Assembly: GCF_001310955.1 (NCBI RefSeq)
Contig: NZ_BAZX01000001.1
Location: 1-64,000 of the forward strand
Origin: Marinifilum fragile JCM 15579
Lineage (GTDB): Bacteria > Bacteroidota > Bacteroidia > Bacteroidales > Marinifilaceae
Direction of reading: 5' to 3'
Length of the DNA: 64,000 bases
In this document: positions 8,539 to 16,259 of the stretch, one piece after another
How the letters are laid out: each line of letters starts with the position of its first letter
How positions within the stretch are numbered: position 1 is the first letter of the stretch
The notes under the pieces: model-generated
The model's database searches: none
The model's input: only the letters and a program-made list of their open reading frames with translations
Told to the model about the DNA's origin: nothing
Position numbers and translations under genes: made by a program

Positions 8539-9036
8539 TTATTCCATATTCTGAAGTGCACTGAAAGGAATTTGTGTCAATCCCTCAGCCAATTGATTGA
8601 TGCCTTTTTCCAACTTCTTTTTCAGCATCATTTTCATCATGGCATTTAATTCAGCATGTACTGTAAGTCGCACTCTAGTGTCGTAAGGTCCCTTATCAAT
8701 TAATTGAATCCATAAATAAAATTCGAATGGACTTCTTCCGTATCCAGTTAATTTTAAGGTTTTATTTTCTTCTTTTTCGACAAATTGTAATCCAGCTTCA
8801 CCGAATCCTTTAATCACAAATGTACAGTTGTCTTCAGTTGCGTCCCAATGTTCGATGTGTTCTTTAATGTTCATCTTCTTTTTGGTTTGAGCTTCTATTT
8901 GCTCTTGCACCTGAGGATTTGCTGCAGCCAATTCAAAAACTTTGGCAATTTTTCTAAAATCTGATAAGAAACCATATACATCGCCTACCAAATGTGGAAT
9001 CTTATGTACTTCACTTACAATTTTTGTTGTCGACAT
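8539..9036 (-). CDS. SRPBCC (START-like) family protein
   Basis: A 165-residue soluble protein with the layout of the polyketide-cyclase/START-like fold: an N-terminal beta strand (TKIVSEVHKIPHLVGDVYGFLSDFRK), central strands (CTFVIKGFGEAGLQFVE) and a long C-terminal helix (MMKMMLKKKLEKGINQLAEGL). Such proteins bind hydrophobic ligands; no catalytic residues can be assigned. It follows pyrE on the same strand, but a hairpin lies between them, so it may be transcribed alone. Confidence 0.7.
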   Translation of the reverse strand: MSTTKIVSEVHKIPHLVGDVYGFLSDFRKIAKVFELAAANPQVQEQIEAQTKKKMNIKEHIEHWDATEDNCTFVIKGFGEAGLQFVEKEENKTLKLTGYGRSPFEFYLWIQLIDKGPYDTRVRLTVHAELNAMMKMMLKKKLEKGINQLAEGLTQIPFSALQNME

Positions 9037-9057
9037 TAGCCTTCATATTAAGAATAC

Positions 9058-9089
9058 AAAAGAGGGTACTCCATTGGAATACTCTCTTT
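9058..9089 (-). terminator. Terminator after pyrE
   Basis: A long imperfect stem spanning 9058-9089 (AAAGAGGGTACTCCA against TGGAATACTCTCTTT, two wobble or mismatched pairs) lies 33 bp past the pyrE stop. Confidence 0.6.
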
Positions 9090-9121
9090 TCTAAAATTAT
9101 TTTTTTATCGGTAACAAGAGA

Positions 9122-9754
9122 TTAAACTCCCCAGCTTGCCGGATCTTTTCTCCATTCTTTCAATTGGTCAACATCTTCAGCTTTAATGTATCCAATTTCT
9201 TGGGCACGATCGATCATGATGTTGTATTCACTTAAAGTATCAAGCTTACAGTTGTTTTCAGTAAAATTATCAACTGCTTTTTGGAAACCATAAGTAAAAA
9301 TAGCTACCATACCCAATACTTCGCAACCAGCTTCTCTTAAAGCCTGAACCGCTTTTAAGCTACTACCGCCAGTTGAGATTAAATCTTCGATAACCACAAC
9401 TTTTTGTCCTGGCTTAATTTCACCTTCAATTAAGTTGGTCATTCCGTGAGCTTTTGCCGATGAACGAATGTAAACCATTGGCTTGTTCATTTCTTCAGCA
9501 ACCAAAGCTCCCTGAGCAATAGCACCTGTTGCTACACCTGCAATTACTTCAACTTCAGGATATTTTTCCATTACAACTTCAGCAAAAGCTTTCTTAATAT
9601 AGGTTCTAACCTCTGGGTAAGAAAGGGTTTTACGATTGTCACAATAAATAGGAGATTTCCATCCCGACGCCCAAGTAAATGGGTTTGTTGGTTCTAGTTT
9701 AATTGCCTTAATTTGTAGCAAATATTCAGCGACTTGTTTAGCAGTATTTTGCAT
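9122..9754 (-). CDS. pyrE: Orotate phosphoribosyltransferase
   Basis: Makes orotidine 5'-phosphate from orotate and PRPP, step five of pyrimidine synthesis, in the cytosol. The 210-residue protein has the PRPP-binding motif VVVIEDLISTGGSS at about residues 99-112, the N-terminal WASGWKSPIYCDNR orotate-site segment and the YIRSSAKAHGMTN catalytic loop. Length is normal. It is divergent from the Nudix gene, with 93 bp between the starts. Confidence 0.95.
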   Translation of the reverse strand: MQNTAKQVAEYLLQIKAIKLEPTNPFTWASGWKSPIYCDNRKTLSYPEVRTYIKKAFAEVVMEKYPEVEVIAGVATGAIAQGALVAEEMNKPMVYIRSSAKAHGMTNLIEGEIKPGQKVVVIEDLISTGGSSLKAVQALREAGCEVLGMVAIFTYGFQKAVDNFTENNCKLDTLSEYNIMIDRAQEIGYIKAEDVDQLKEWRKDPASWGV

Positions 9755-9847
9755 GCTTTCTCTGGATTTATGGATTGTTATACGAATTCAAAATACGGAA
9801 ATTCAAAGCATTATGTTTTTCCGATGTATTTTAAAAATCTACCGCAA

Positions 9848-10441
9848 ATGTATAAAGTATTTTTTAAAGATCGATTGATTTTTTTAGGTGATAAAAACGA
9901 AAGTGTGAATTTTGACGGAATGGTTTATGCATGGACGGAAGAAGAATCACTGGAAGGGTTAATTCTTCAGTTTGATGAGGAAGAGCACAGAGAGCAAATT
10001 TTTGTGGTTGCCGACGATCTTGAAGAACTTTTTGCCCACTTTAAATCTTGCTTTAAATACATTGAAGCTGCAGGCGGAAAGGTCTACAATTCTAACAATG
10101 AAATTTTGGCCATTTACAGACTAGACAAATGGGATTTGCCAAAAGGTAAAGTAGAGGAAGGTGAAGAAATTCCCGAAGCTGCCATTCGCGAAGTAGAGGA
10201 GGAGTGCGGAATATCCGGTGTTGAAATCGAAAAGGAACTTAACTCCACCTATCATACCTATTGGATGAAAGATAAGTTTGTTTTGAAACGCACTTACTGG
10301 TATCAAATGATTTATTTAGGATCTGAAGAATTGGTTCCTCAAACCGAGGAGGACATTCAGGAAGTAAAATGGTTGGCAGAAGATAATTTGCAGGAGTTTA
10401 AAGCCAATACTTATGCTTCTATAATTGAAGTGATCGGATAA
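9848..10441 (+). CDS. Nudix hydrolase
   Basis: A 197-residue Nudix-fold hydrolase that should cleave a nucleoside diphosphate linked to another group. The complete Nudix box runs from GKVEEGEEIPEAAI to REVEEECGI, with the metal-binding REVEEE glutamates. The N-terminal 80 residues (MYKVFFKDRLIFLGD) form an extra alpha/beta region. An in-frame ATG at 9734 would add 38 residues and overlap the start of divergent pyrE; the one at 9848 fits better. The exact substrate cannot be told. It is followed 17 bp later by a small membrane protein gene. Confidence 0.85.
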   Translation: MYKVFFKDRLIFLGDKNESVNFDGMVYAWTEEESLEGLILQFDEEEHREQIFVVADDLEELFAHFKSCFKYIEAAGGKVYNSNNEILAIYRLDKWDLPKGKVEEGEEIPEAAIREVEEECGISGVEIEKELNSTYHTYWMKDKFVLKRTYWYQMIYLGSEELVPQTEEDIQEVKWLAEDNLQEFKANTYASIIEVIG

Positions 10442-10458
10442 GTTATAAAAATTGAAGA

Positions 10459-10944
10459 ATGCTTAATTGGAGAAACAATCTCAATAAAAAGAGCAATAAG
10501 GAATTGCTTGATTTATTTCAGGAGTGCAAAAGAATTAATATCGATCCGCAGATATATGCAGGTAACTTATTATTCGAAAGGGGATACAATGCTGTTGAAC
10601 TGGTGAGAATAAAGAATAAGCTTAAGGATACCATTAATGCTGCATTTTTGAAAAAGCATGGAAAAAATCATTCAGAGATCATTAAGGAAAATGTGATAAG
10701 AGAATTCTTTTATTGCACAATGTTGGCTGTTTTGCTCACATTTGGGTACAGCAGACAAGGCTTTATTAAGTTTGATGATTTATTTGATAGTAATATTCTA
10801 GTCTATGTCATTTTAGTTTGTATTTCTTTCCTTCGTATGCTTTTTATCAAGCGAAGTAATCAAAAAGCAATTCAGAAATTTAAAAAATCCTTACAGGAAA
10901 AGCAAGGATTAATTTCTAAGATTGATAGGGAGTTGAAGTTTTAA
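10459..10944 (+). CDS. Hypothetical membrane protein
   Basis: A 161-residue protein I do not recognise. It has a soluble, Lys/Asn-rich N-terminal half (about 1-85) with the sequence ELLDLFQECKRINIDPQIY, then two hydrophobic segments (about 86-102 and 113-130) joined by a short loop, and a basic C-terminal helix. It lies 17 bp after the Nudix gene and is probably cotranscribed with it. No function is assigned. Confidence 0.65.
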   Translation: MLNWRNNLNKKSNKELLDLFQECKRINIDPQIYAGNLLFERGYNAVELVRIKNKLKDTINAAFLKKHGKNHSEIIKENVIREFFYCTMLAVLLTFGYSRQGFIKFDDLFDSNILVYVILVCISFLRMLFIKRSNQKAIQKFKKSLQEKQGLISKIDRELKF

Positions 10945-11047
10945 TTCATGAATGATCCTATTCTATGTAAGTTAATTGCGTAGAAGATAATTGACTACAA
11001 AAAACTTTTGTAAGTACTAATCAGACATGAGAAAATGCTAAGCACAC

Positions 11048-11746
11048 CTATCCATTCTTCACAATCAAATCCAGTAGATCAGGTTTTAGTATTGATACTT
11101 TTTTCTCTGCAATTTTAATAATACCATCGTTATGAAACCTGGTGAGTGAATTGATAACACTTTCTTTTGAGCAACCAGCCAATGATGCAAGTCCAATACG
11201 AGTTACTGGCAATGTGAAGCTTGGACTAGCATAAATATTGCTTAGTTCCTGAAGAATAAAAGCCAATGATCCTTCAACATTTTTCCCGGAAATTCGACAA
11301 GTTCGATGCAACATCGTACTTGTGCTTAAGGACATGTGGCGTACGAGTTTTAGCGCAAATTCTCCATTCTCCTTTAACAAGCTTTGAAACACATCCATAT
11401 TTATCATTTGAATGCTTGCTTCCTCCAAGGCAACTGCTGAAAAATCAAAACTTTTACAAGCAAAGCTACAGGGTAAGCCTATAAAAGAACCACTTCCCAA
11501 TATTCCGACTGTGAAAATTTTTGAATCGTTGGTTACATCAACTTTGGTGATGCCTTTTTCCAAAAAAAGGATGTGCGAAGCTACATATCCTTGTTTGATT
11601 ATGGTCTCACCTTTGGCAAATTGAAGTAGTGTGGTGGAATTTTCCACCATCTTTTTTTGATCAGGAGTTAAAGCGTTAAAGCAGTCTTTTGCGCTAATTG
11701 ACTCATGTTTATCTTGTTGCCCTTTGGTTAGATATTCAATATTCAT
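11048..11746 (-). CDS. Crp/Fnr-family transcriptional regulator
   Basis: A 232-residue regulator: a cyclic-nucleotide-binding-type beta-roll (about 25-140), a dimer helix (about 141-165) and a winged helix at the C-terminus with the recognition helix in LAGCSKESVINSLTRFHNDG (about 193-212). The N-terminal four-cysteine iron-sulphur cluster of true Fnr is absent, so it is not a classical oxygen sensor. It is divergent from an OsmC-type peroxidase gene 135 bp away, so that gene is a plausible target. A CAAATATA (TATATTTG on the minus strand) at 11790-11797 is a candidate -7 box. Confidence 0.85.
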   Translation of the reverse strand: MNIEYLTKGQQDKHESISAKDCFNALTPDQKKMVENSTTLLQFAKGETIIKQGYVASHILFLEKGITKVDVTNDSKIFTVGILGSGSFIGLPCSFACKSFDFSAVALEEASIQMINMDVFQSLLKENGEFALKLVRHMSLSTSTMLHRTCRISGKNVEGSLAFILQELSNIYASPSFTLPVTRIGLASLAGCSKESVINSLTRFHNDGIIKIAEKKVSILKPDLLDLIVKNG

Positions 11747-11789
11747 TTTCTCAAGGAATTTACTGGCTAAAATTGATATTAAATTGCAC

Positions 11790-11797
11790 CAAATATA
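11790..11797 (-). promoter_or_regulatory. Putative -7 box of the Crp-family gene
   Basis: Reads TATATTTG on the minus strand, matching TAnnTTTG, 43 bp before the start codon. No convincing -33 box was found at the usual spacing. Confidence 0.3.
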
Positions 11798-11881
11798 GTG
11801 AAACTATACATGGGCTAATAATTTTCTGTATTGCAGAGATGGAGCATTTTTGAGGAACAATTTAAATAAGTATAGAATAAG

Positions 11882-12337
11882 ATGTCAGATTTAAAATTTA
11901 GAGTTAATGCTCATAGTGAAAACCCTACCAAAACAGTTGTAAAAGCACGAGGGTTTGAGATTATTATTGATGAACCAGCAGAATTAGGTGGAACCAATGA
12001 GGGAGCCAATCCAGTGGAGTATATCCTGGCAGCTTTTTGTGGATGTATTAATGTAATGGCTCATGTTATTGCCAATGAAATGAACATTGAATTGCGTTCG
12101 GTGAAAATTAAAATGGCAGGAGAGCTAAATCCTAATCGATTATTTGGTACATCTTTTGAAGATAGAGCAGGCTATAAGGGAATAGAAGTGTCGATTGAGC
12201 CAGATTGTGATGCTAGTGAAGAAGAGTTGACAAAATGGATGGAAGCAATCGAGGACAGATGTCCAGTTTCAGATAATCTAAGAAATATAACTCCTGTTGA
12301 GTTGAAATTAAAAACCAAAAAGTTGGTTAAAGCTTAA
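11882..12337 (+). CDS. OsmC/Ohr-family peroxiredoxin
   Basis: A 151-residue OsmC-type protein, expected to reduce organic hydroperoxides with a cysteine pair. The first reactive Cys is in AAFCGCINVMAHVIA (about residues 50-64) on the long central helix, and the second is in EDRCPVSDNL (about 123-132), the usual family positions. GGTNEGANPVEYILAAF is the conserved lead-in. Length is typical. It is divergent from a Crp-family regulator, suggesting redox-linked control. Confidence 0.88.
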   Translation: MSDLKFRVNAHSENPTKTVVKARGFEIIIDEPAELGGTNEGANPVEYILAAFCGCINVMAHVIANEMNIELRSVKIKMAGELNPNRLFGTSFEDRAGYKGIEVSIEPDCDASEEELTKWMEAIEDRCPVSDNLRNITPVELKLKTKKLVKA

Positions 12338-12345
12338 AGGATATA

Positions 12346-12371
12346 AACCATCACTTTTTAAAGTGGTGGTT
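12346..12371. terminator. Bidirectional terminator between osmC-like gene and thioredoxin-fold gene
   Basis: A 12-bp stem (12346-12357 with 12360-12371, one G-T pair, two-base loop) followed by TTTTT lies between converging stop codons. It ends the plus-strand gene and also the minus-strand operon at 12374-18481. Confidence 0.8.
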
Positions 12372-12373
12372 TT

Positions 12374-13780
12374 TTAATTCTTTTTTTGTGATTTTCTGGC
12401 AGCATCCCTGGCAATTTTAATGAACTCCAAATGGATGTATTCTTTTGGTGCCTGGGCTGGAGCTTTTACAATATTTCCTTTCGGATCGATTAGAATATAG
12501 CTTGGAAAAGCTTTCACTTTGTACTCATGAATTAATTGATGCTGATTACCAATAGGCACAAATTTCCAGGAATACTTGTTGTTTTTAGAGAATTCCATCC
12601 ATTTTTTCACATCCCAATCGCAAACAATGCTTAAGAACTCAATCTGTTGTCCGAATTGTTGTTTTAGTTTTTCAATCTCTTTAAAATCTTGCAAGCAAGG
12701 GTAAGATTGTGTGTTGCAGAAATTCAGGTACAGGTATTTTCCTTTGTAATCGGCCAACTGAACTCCGCCCAGATTAAAATCGGGAGCAGGGTAGTTTTTC
12801 TGCAGATGAGTAATTTTAGCAATGAAGTTGTGGCAAAGGTTTTTGTTGTAATTGTTGTTCGATGCTTTGATGATCTCTTGTAGGATAGAAAGTGTTTTTT
12901 CTTTTCCAATAAATTTCCTGGTATAGGAATCAAAGGTGGATGTTGCAATGATCATATCCAGCAATTGAGTATTTGCATAGGCTGGGTATTTTTGCATTAA
13001 TTTCTTGATTTCGCCATATGTGTTTTGAGCTTGGTAAGCATTGCCCAATGTCAGGCTTTCTTTCTGCTTAAAATATCCGTTAAAAAAATTCCCATACTGC
13101 TTTTTGTACAGACTCATATAGGCAGGATTGTTCAGCTGAATTTTTTGATTCTTGAAAAAATCATTCTCAATTTTTAGGAAGGTATTTGGGTTCGATAAGA
13201 ACTCCAAAAATCCCAATCGGTATCTAAAATATTCAGTGAAAAATTCATTTTTTATGCTTCCAAACTCTTTTTTTAGCTGGTCTGAGAATTGAATCCCTTC
13301 CGATTTCTCTTTTTTTCTGTAAATCTTGTAAAAGTTCTGATTGATAAAGGAATCCATTTTGTCATCCAGTGTACGAATCATTCTATTCAATTCGTTTGAA
13401 TTGGCGTTGGTAACTCCAAGCATTAACTCATCGGCTTCGAAAAAAGGATTTAGCTTTTGCGCTGGACTTAACTCTTGCTTAGGAGGTAAGCTTAGCTCAT
13501 ATTTTTTACCTGGCTCAACATACAAGAAACCTTTGTATACATCCAAAGGAAGATAAATTAGTTGAGTGTTATCTATATCAAACTCGACAGAATAATCACC
13601 ATTTTCATCCACTTTAAAATCGGTAATTCTCTTGCTTGTATAAGTAAATGCATCAGTATGATACATGATACTAATAGTACTTCCTGCATAAGATTTTGCT
13701 GTTCCTGACAGAACTACTTTTTCGGCACTGGCAGTAAAGGAAATGATCAAGCAAAAGGCAATAAAAAACAGATTTTTCAT
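12374..13780 (-). CDS. Secreted thioredoxin-fold protein with degenerate active site
   Basis: A 468-residue exported protein: signal peptide (1-19, cut near TASAEK), a DUF4369-like beta domain with a helical middle (to about residue 330) and a C-terminal TlpA/thioredoxin-like domain (about 335-465, with PDFNLGGVQLADYKGKYLYLNF). Where TlpA proteins have WCxxC, this one reads TQSYPCLQD: the first cysteine is replaced by serine, so normal disulphide exchange is unlikely. An extra Cys lies four residues before that serine. The fold assignment rests on the ILIDPKGNIVKAPA segment and the cis-proline region (KAFPSYILID). It is the last gene of a five-gene minus-strand run. Confidence 0.75.
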   Translation of the reverse strand: MKNLFFIAFCLIISFTASAEKVVLSGTAKSYAGSTISIMYHTDAFTYTSKRITDFKVDENGDYSVEFDIDNTQLIYLPLDVYKGFLYVEPGKKYELSLPPKQELSPAQKLNPFFEADELMLGVTNANSNELNRMIRTLDDKMDSFINQNFYKIYRKKEKSEGIQFSDQLKKEFGSIKNEFFTEYFRYRLGFLEFLSNPNTFLKIENDFFKNQKIQLNNPAYMSLYKKQYGNFFNGYFKQKESLTLGNAYQAQNTYGEIKKLMQKYPAYANTQLLDMIIATSTFDSYTRKFIGKEKTLSILQEIIKASNNNYNKNLCHNFIAKITHLQKNYPAPDFNLGGVQLADYKGKYLYLNFCNTQSYPCLQDFKEIEKLKQQFGQQIEFLSIVCDWDVKKWMEFSKNNKYSWKFVPIGNQHQLIHEYKVKAFPSYILIDPKGNIVKAPAQAPKEYIHLEFIKIARDAARKSQKKN

Positions 13781-13801
13781 AGTGAAACTTTCAGAGGTTT
13801 T

Positions 13802-14938
13802 CTATTTCAGAATTTTTAGAGCGATGTCGATATACTTTGGTATATCCATGGTAATTTGTCCTTGCTTAATTTCATCTTTTTCTTTACCAAAGCGAACTAC
13901 AACTGCGTTTTTCTCTGCAATAGTGTAAATGTATTGTCCGAGATGACCACGCATGTATGGAATGTTCATGTTTTTGTAAGGAAGAATCCAATATTGATAT
14001 CCATAGAAGTCTAGTGCTGCTGTTTTTTCTTCATTTAATAAATAATCGGCTGCACTAGTTGCATCGGTTATATATTGCTCTGATACCAATTGTTTTCCGT
14101 TCCAGGAACCTTTGTTCAATACCAATTGACCAAAACGAGCTGCATCGCGAGCATTGGTATTAAAACAACAGAACGATTTTTCGTCGCCATCTTTTTTATC
14201 CAAACTCCAAAGTGCAGTATTTACAGCATGCATTGGTTTCCATAGGGTATGCTCGGCGTATTTTGCAATGGTTTCGCCAGTTGCTTCTTCCACAATAAAA
14301 GCCAATAGCTGTGTATTTCCACTTTGATATCTGAAACGAACTCCTGGCTTTTCGATCAATTGCTGATCTGTACTAACCTTTCTTAGTTTCTTACCATAGT
14401 ATGCCTTTGTGGTAACAGATGTAGGACTACTATAAGCTTCGTCCCAATCTAAACCTGAACTCATGGTAAGCAGGTCTTTAATGGTTATTTTACCACGTTC
14501 ATCATTGGCAAATTCCTTCAGGTAATTCCCAATTGGTTCATCAACCGATTTGATTTTTCCTTCGTCAATGGCAATTCCGATCAAAAGACTTACGATACTT
14601 TTTGTAGCAGAAAAAATGTTGGAATGTGAATCGGCATCGTATCCATCCCAATATTCTTCGTATAAAACTTTACCGTCCTGTATGATCAAATAAGCAACTG
14701 TTTCGTGGTTTTCCAGATACTCTCTATCCGAACTGTCCAATTCATATTTATTGTATGCATCGGATTCTTTCCATTCTATGCCATCGGCAACATTAACGTC
14801 TTTATTTTCGAAAATCTTGTAATCATCGATATTGGCATACCAATAAATAAGACTTGTTCGCAAATAATTAGGAGCTAAAAGCATCCAAAGTGCCGTTAAT
14901 AAAGCGAGAATTAAAACAGTTTTGCTTATTCTTGACAT
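13802..14938 (-). CDS. Serine hydrolase, beta-lactamase class C fold
   Basis: A 378-residue member of the class C beta-lactamase/penicillin-binding-protein-like family. One N-terminal hydrophobic helix (about 6-22) anchors or exports it. The nucleophile motif is SATK (S-x-x-K, in NIFSATKSIVSLLIG, about residues 109-123); a second motif, RYQSGN, takes the place of Y-x-N at about 200-205, and GHLGQ near 340 takes the place of KTG/HxG. Such proteins are usually peptidases or esterases and not antibiotic-resistance enzymes. Its start is 3 bp past the coaD stop, so it is cotranscribed with coaD. Confidence 0.85.
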   Translation of the reverse strand: MSRISKTVLILALLTALWMLLAPNYLRTSLIYWYANIDDYKIFENKDVNVADGIEWKESDAYNKYELDSSDREYLENHETVAYLIIQDGKVLYEEYWDGYDADSHSNIFSATKSIVSLLIGIAIDEGKIKSVDEPIGNYLKEFANDERGKITIKDLLTMSSGLDWDEAYSSPTSVTTKAYYGKKLRKVSTDQQLIEKPGVRFRYQSGNTQLLAFIVEEATGETIAKYAEHTLWKPMHAVNTALWSLDKKDGDEKSFCCFNTNARDAARFGQLVLNKGSWNGKQLVSEQYITDATSAADYLLNEEKTAALDFYGYQYWILPYKNMNIPYMRGHLGQYIYTIAEKNAVVVRFGKEKDEIKQGQITMDIPKYIDIALKILK

Positions 14939-14941
14939 GGT

Positions 14942-15421
14942 TTATAGATTTAGTTTGTATGCATCAGGATCTGTTACTTCTGGTAAAAACTGAGAAGCAT
15001 CGCCGCCATGACGAATAATATCGCGAACAATGGTTGATGTAATCATGGTATGTTCAGGAGTGGTTAACAAGAAGATCGATTCCAACTCGTAAACCATTTT
15101 TTTATTGATTTGAGCAATGGCACGCTCGTACTCAAAGTCGGCAGCGGTTCTCAAACCTCTTAAAATAAATTGTGCATTTTTCGATTTGCAATACTCAACG
15201 GTAAGTCCTTCGAAAGTTTCTACTTCAATTTTTGGATTGTTTTGAAAAGCTTCTTTAATCCATTGAATGCGTTTTTCGATTGGGAAAAACTGTCTCTTTT
15301 CAGAGTTATATCCTATTGCAATAATAATTTTATCGAATAGAGGTAATGCCCGGGTCACAATAGATTCGTGTCCGATAGTAAAAGGATCGAATGATCCGGG
15401 AAAAATAGCAATGCGTTCCAT
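14942..15421 (-). CDS. coaD: Phosphopantetheine adenylyltransferase
   Basis: Transfers AMP from ATP to 4'-phosphopantetheine, the fourth step of coenzyme A synthesis. The 159-residue protein starts with the nucleotidyltransferase motif GSFDPFTIGH (residues 8-17), has RGLRTAADFEYE in the pantetheine site and MITSTIVRD near the C-terminus. Length is normal. It lies 34 bp after the BtuF-like gene and 3 bp before the serine hydrolase gene. Confidence 0.96.
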   Translation of the reverse strand: MERIAIFPGSFDPFTIGHESIVTRALPLFDKIIIAIGYNSEKRQFFPIEKRIQWIKEAFQNNPKIEVETFEGLTVEYCKSKNAQFILRGLRTAADFEYERAIAQINKKMVYELESIFLLTTPEHTMITSTIVRDIIRHGGDASQFLPEVTDPDAYKLNL

Positions 15422-15455
15422 TTAGTTGTAATTTTTAAAGCAAAAATAGAAAGAA

Positions 15456-16259
15456 TTATTCTGCTTTAATTTTTTTAATCAAGTTTATAAAATAATCTGC
15501 TGCTTGCAGCATGTGTGATTCATACCATGAGAACATCTCTCCATCTACCAATTCAATTGTGGCAAAGGGAAGAATGTCTCTTATTTCTTTAATGTTGGCT
15601 TCCTCGAATGGATATGGTTCTGAAGAAAGCAGTACCAATTCAGGATTTAGTTCTTTTATCTCTTCCGCTGTCAGGTTTGGATATCTTTCTTGTGGATCAG
15701 GTAGAATGTTCTCAAATCCACACATCTCCAGCATCGAATTAATGAACGAGTTTTTACCAACTCCCATGAAAGGATTTCTCCAAATCAGGTATAATACTTT
15801 TATTGGTTTAGTGCTTTTAGGAATTTTAGCAAAACCAGCTCGTATCTTATTTGTGATTTCGAAAGCTTTGGGTTCTACCCCTGTAATTTTTCCAGTATTC
15901 AGAATGTTTTGCAAAGCTTCTTGGTAGTTTCTAACCTTACTTACATATACAGGAAAATCTTCCATTAAAGCTTCAACCTGTGCTTTGTTGTTTTCTTCTT
16001 CGTTAACAAGAATCAAATCAGGATTCAGGAGGTTGATTTTATCGACAAACAAGTTTTTAGGGCCTCCGATGTTTGGCAGTTTTTCAATTTTTCCTTTCGG
16101 ATATCTACAAAACTTAGTGCGTGAAATTACTTTACCTTCCAATCCCAAATCGAATAAAAATTCCGTTGTTGATGGAACTGCAGAAATGATTCTATTGGGA
16201 GGAAAGGGAATGTTTACCTCTCGACCCAAATCATCGGTAACTTTGATAAAATCAGTCAT
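15456..16259 (-). CDS. BtuF-like helical-backbone metal receptor without signal peptide
   Basis: A 267-residue protein of the periplasmic-binding-protein class III fold used by cobalamin and siderophore ABC importers: an N-terminal lobe (PNRIISAVPSTTEFLFDLG), a long linking helix (NYQEALQNILNTGKITG) and a C-terminal lobe (ELVLLSSEPYPF). GEMFSWYESHMLQAADYF is a conserved ligand-side segment of BtuF relatives. It lacks any signal peptide or lipoprotein box and no ABC permease or ATPase is nearby. Its ATG overlaps the permease stop codon by one base, so translation is probably coupled. Confidence 0.8.
   Translation of the reverse strand: MTDFIKVTDDLGREVNIPFPPNRIISAVPSTTEFLFDLGLEGKVISRTKFCRYPKGKIEKLPNIGGPKNLFVDKINLLNPDLILVNEEENNKAQVEALMEDFPVYVSKVRNYQEALQNILNTGKITGVEPKAFEITNKIRAGFAKIPKSTKPIKVLYLIWRNPFMGVGKNSFINSMLEMCGFENILPDPQERYPNLTAEEIKELNPELVLLSSEPYPFEEANIKEIRDILPFATIELVDGEMFSWYESHMLQAADYFINLIKKIKAE

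Noticed and set aside
9734-9847. ATG at 9734 as the start of the Nudix gene
   Set aside because: It would overlap the divergent pyrE start and add a non-conserved, low-complexity N-terminus.
13802-14938. Beta-lactam resistance gene
   Set aside because: The SxxK and following motifs fit the broad class C-type serine hydrolase family, but the second motif is not Y-x-N and KTG is not conserved, so a true beta-lactamase is unlikely.
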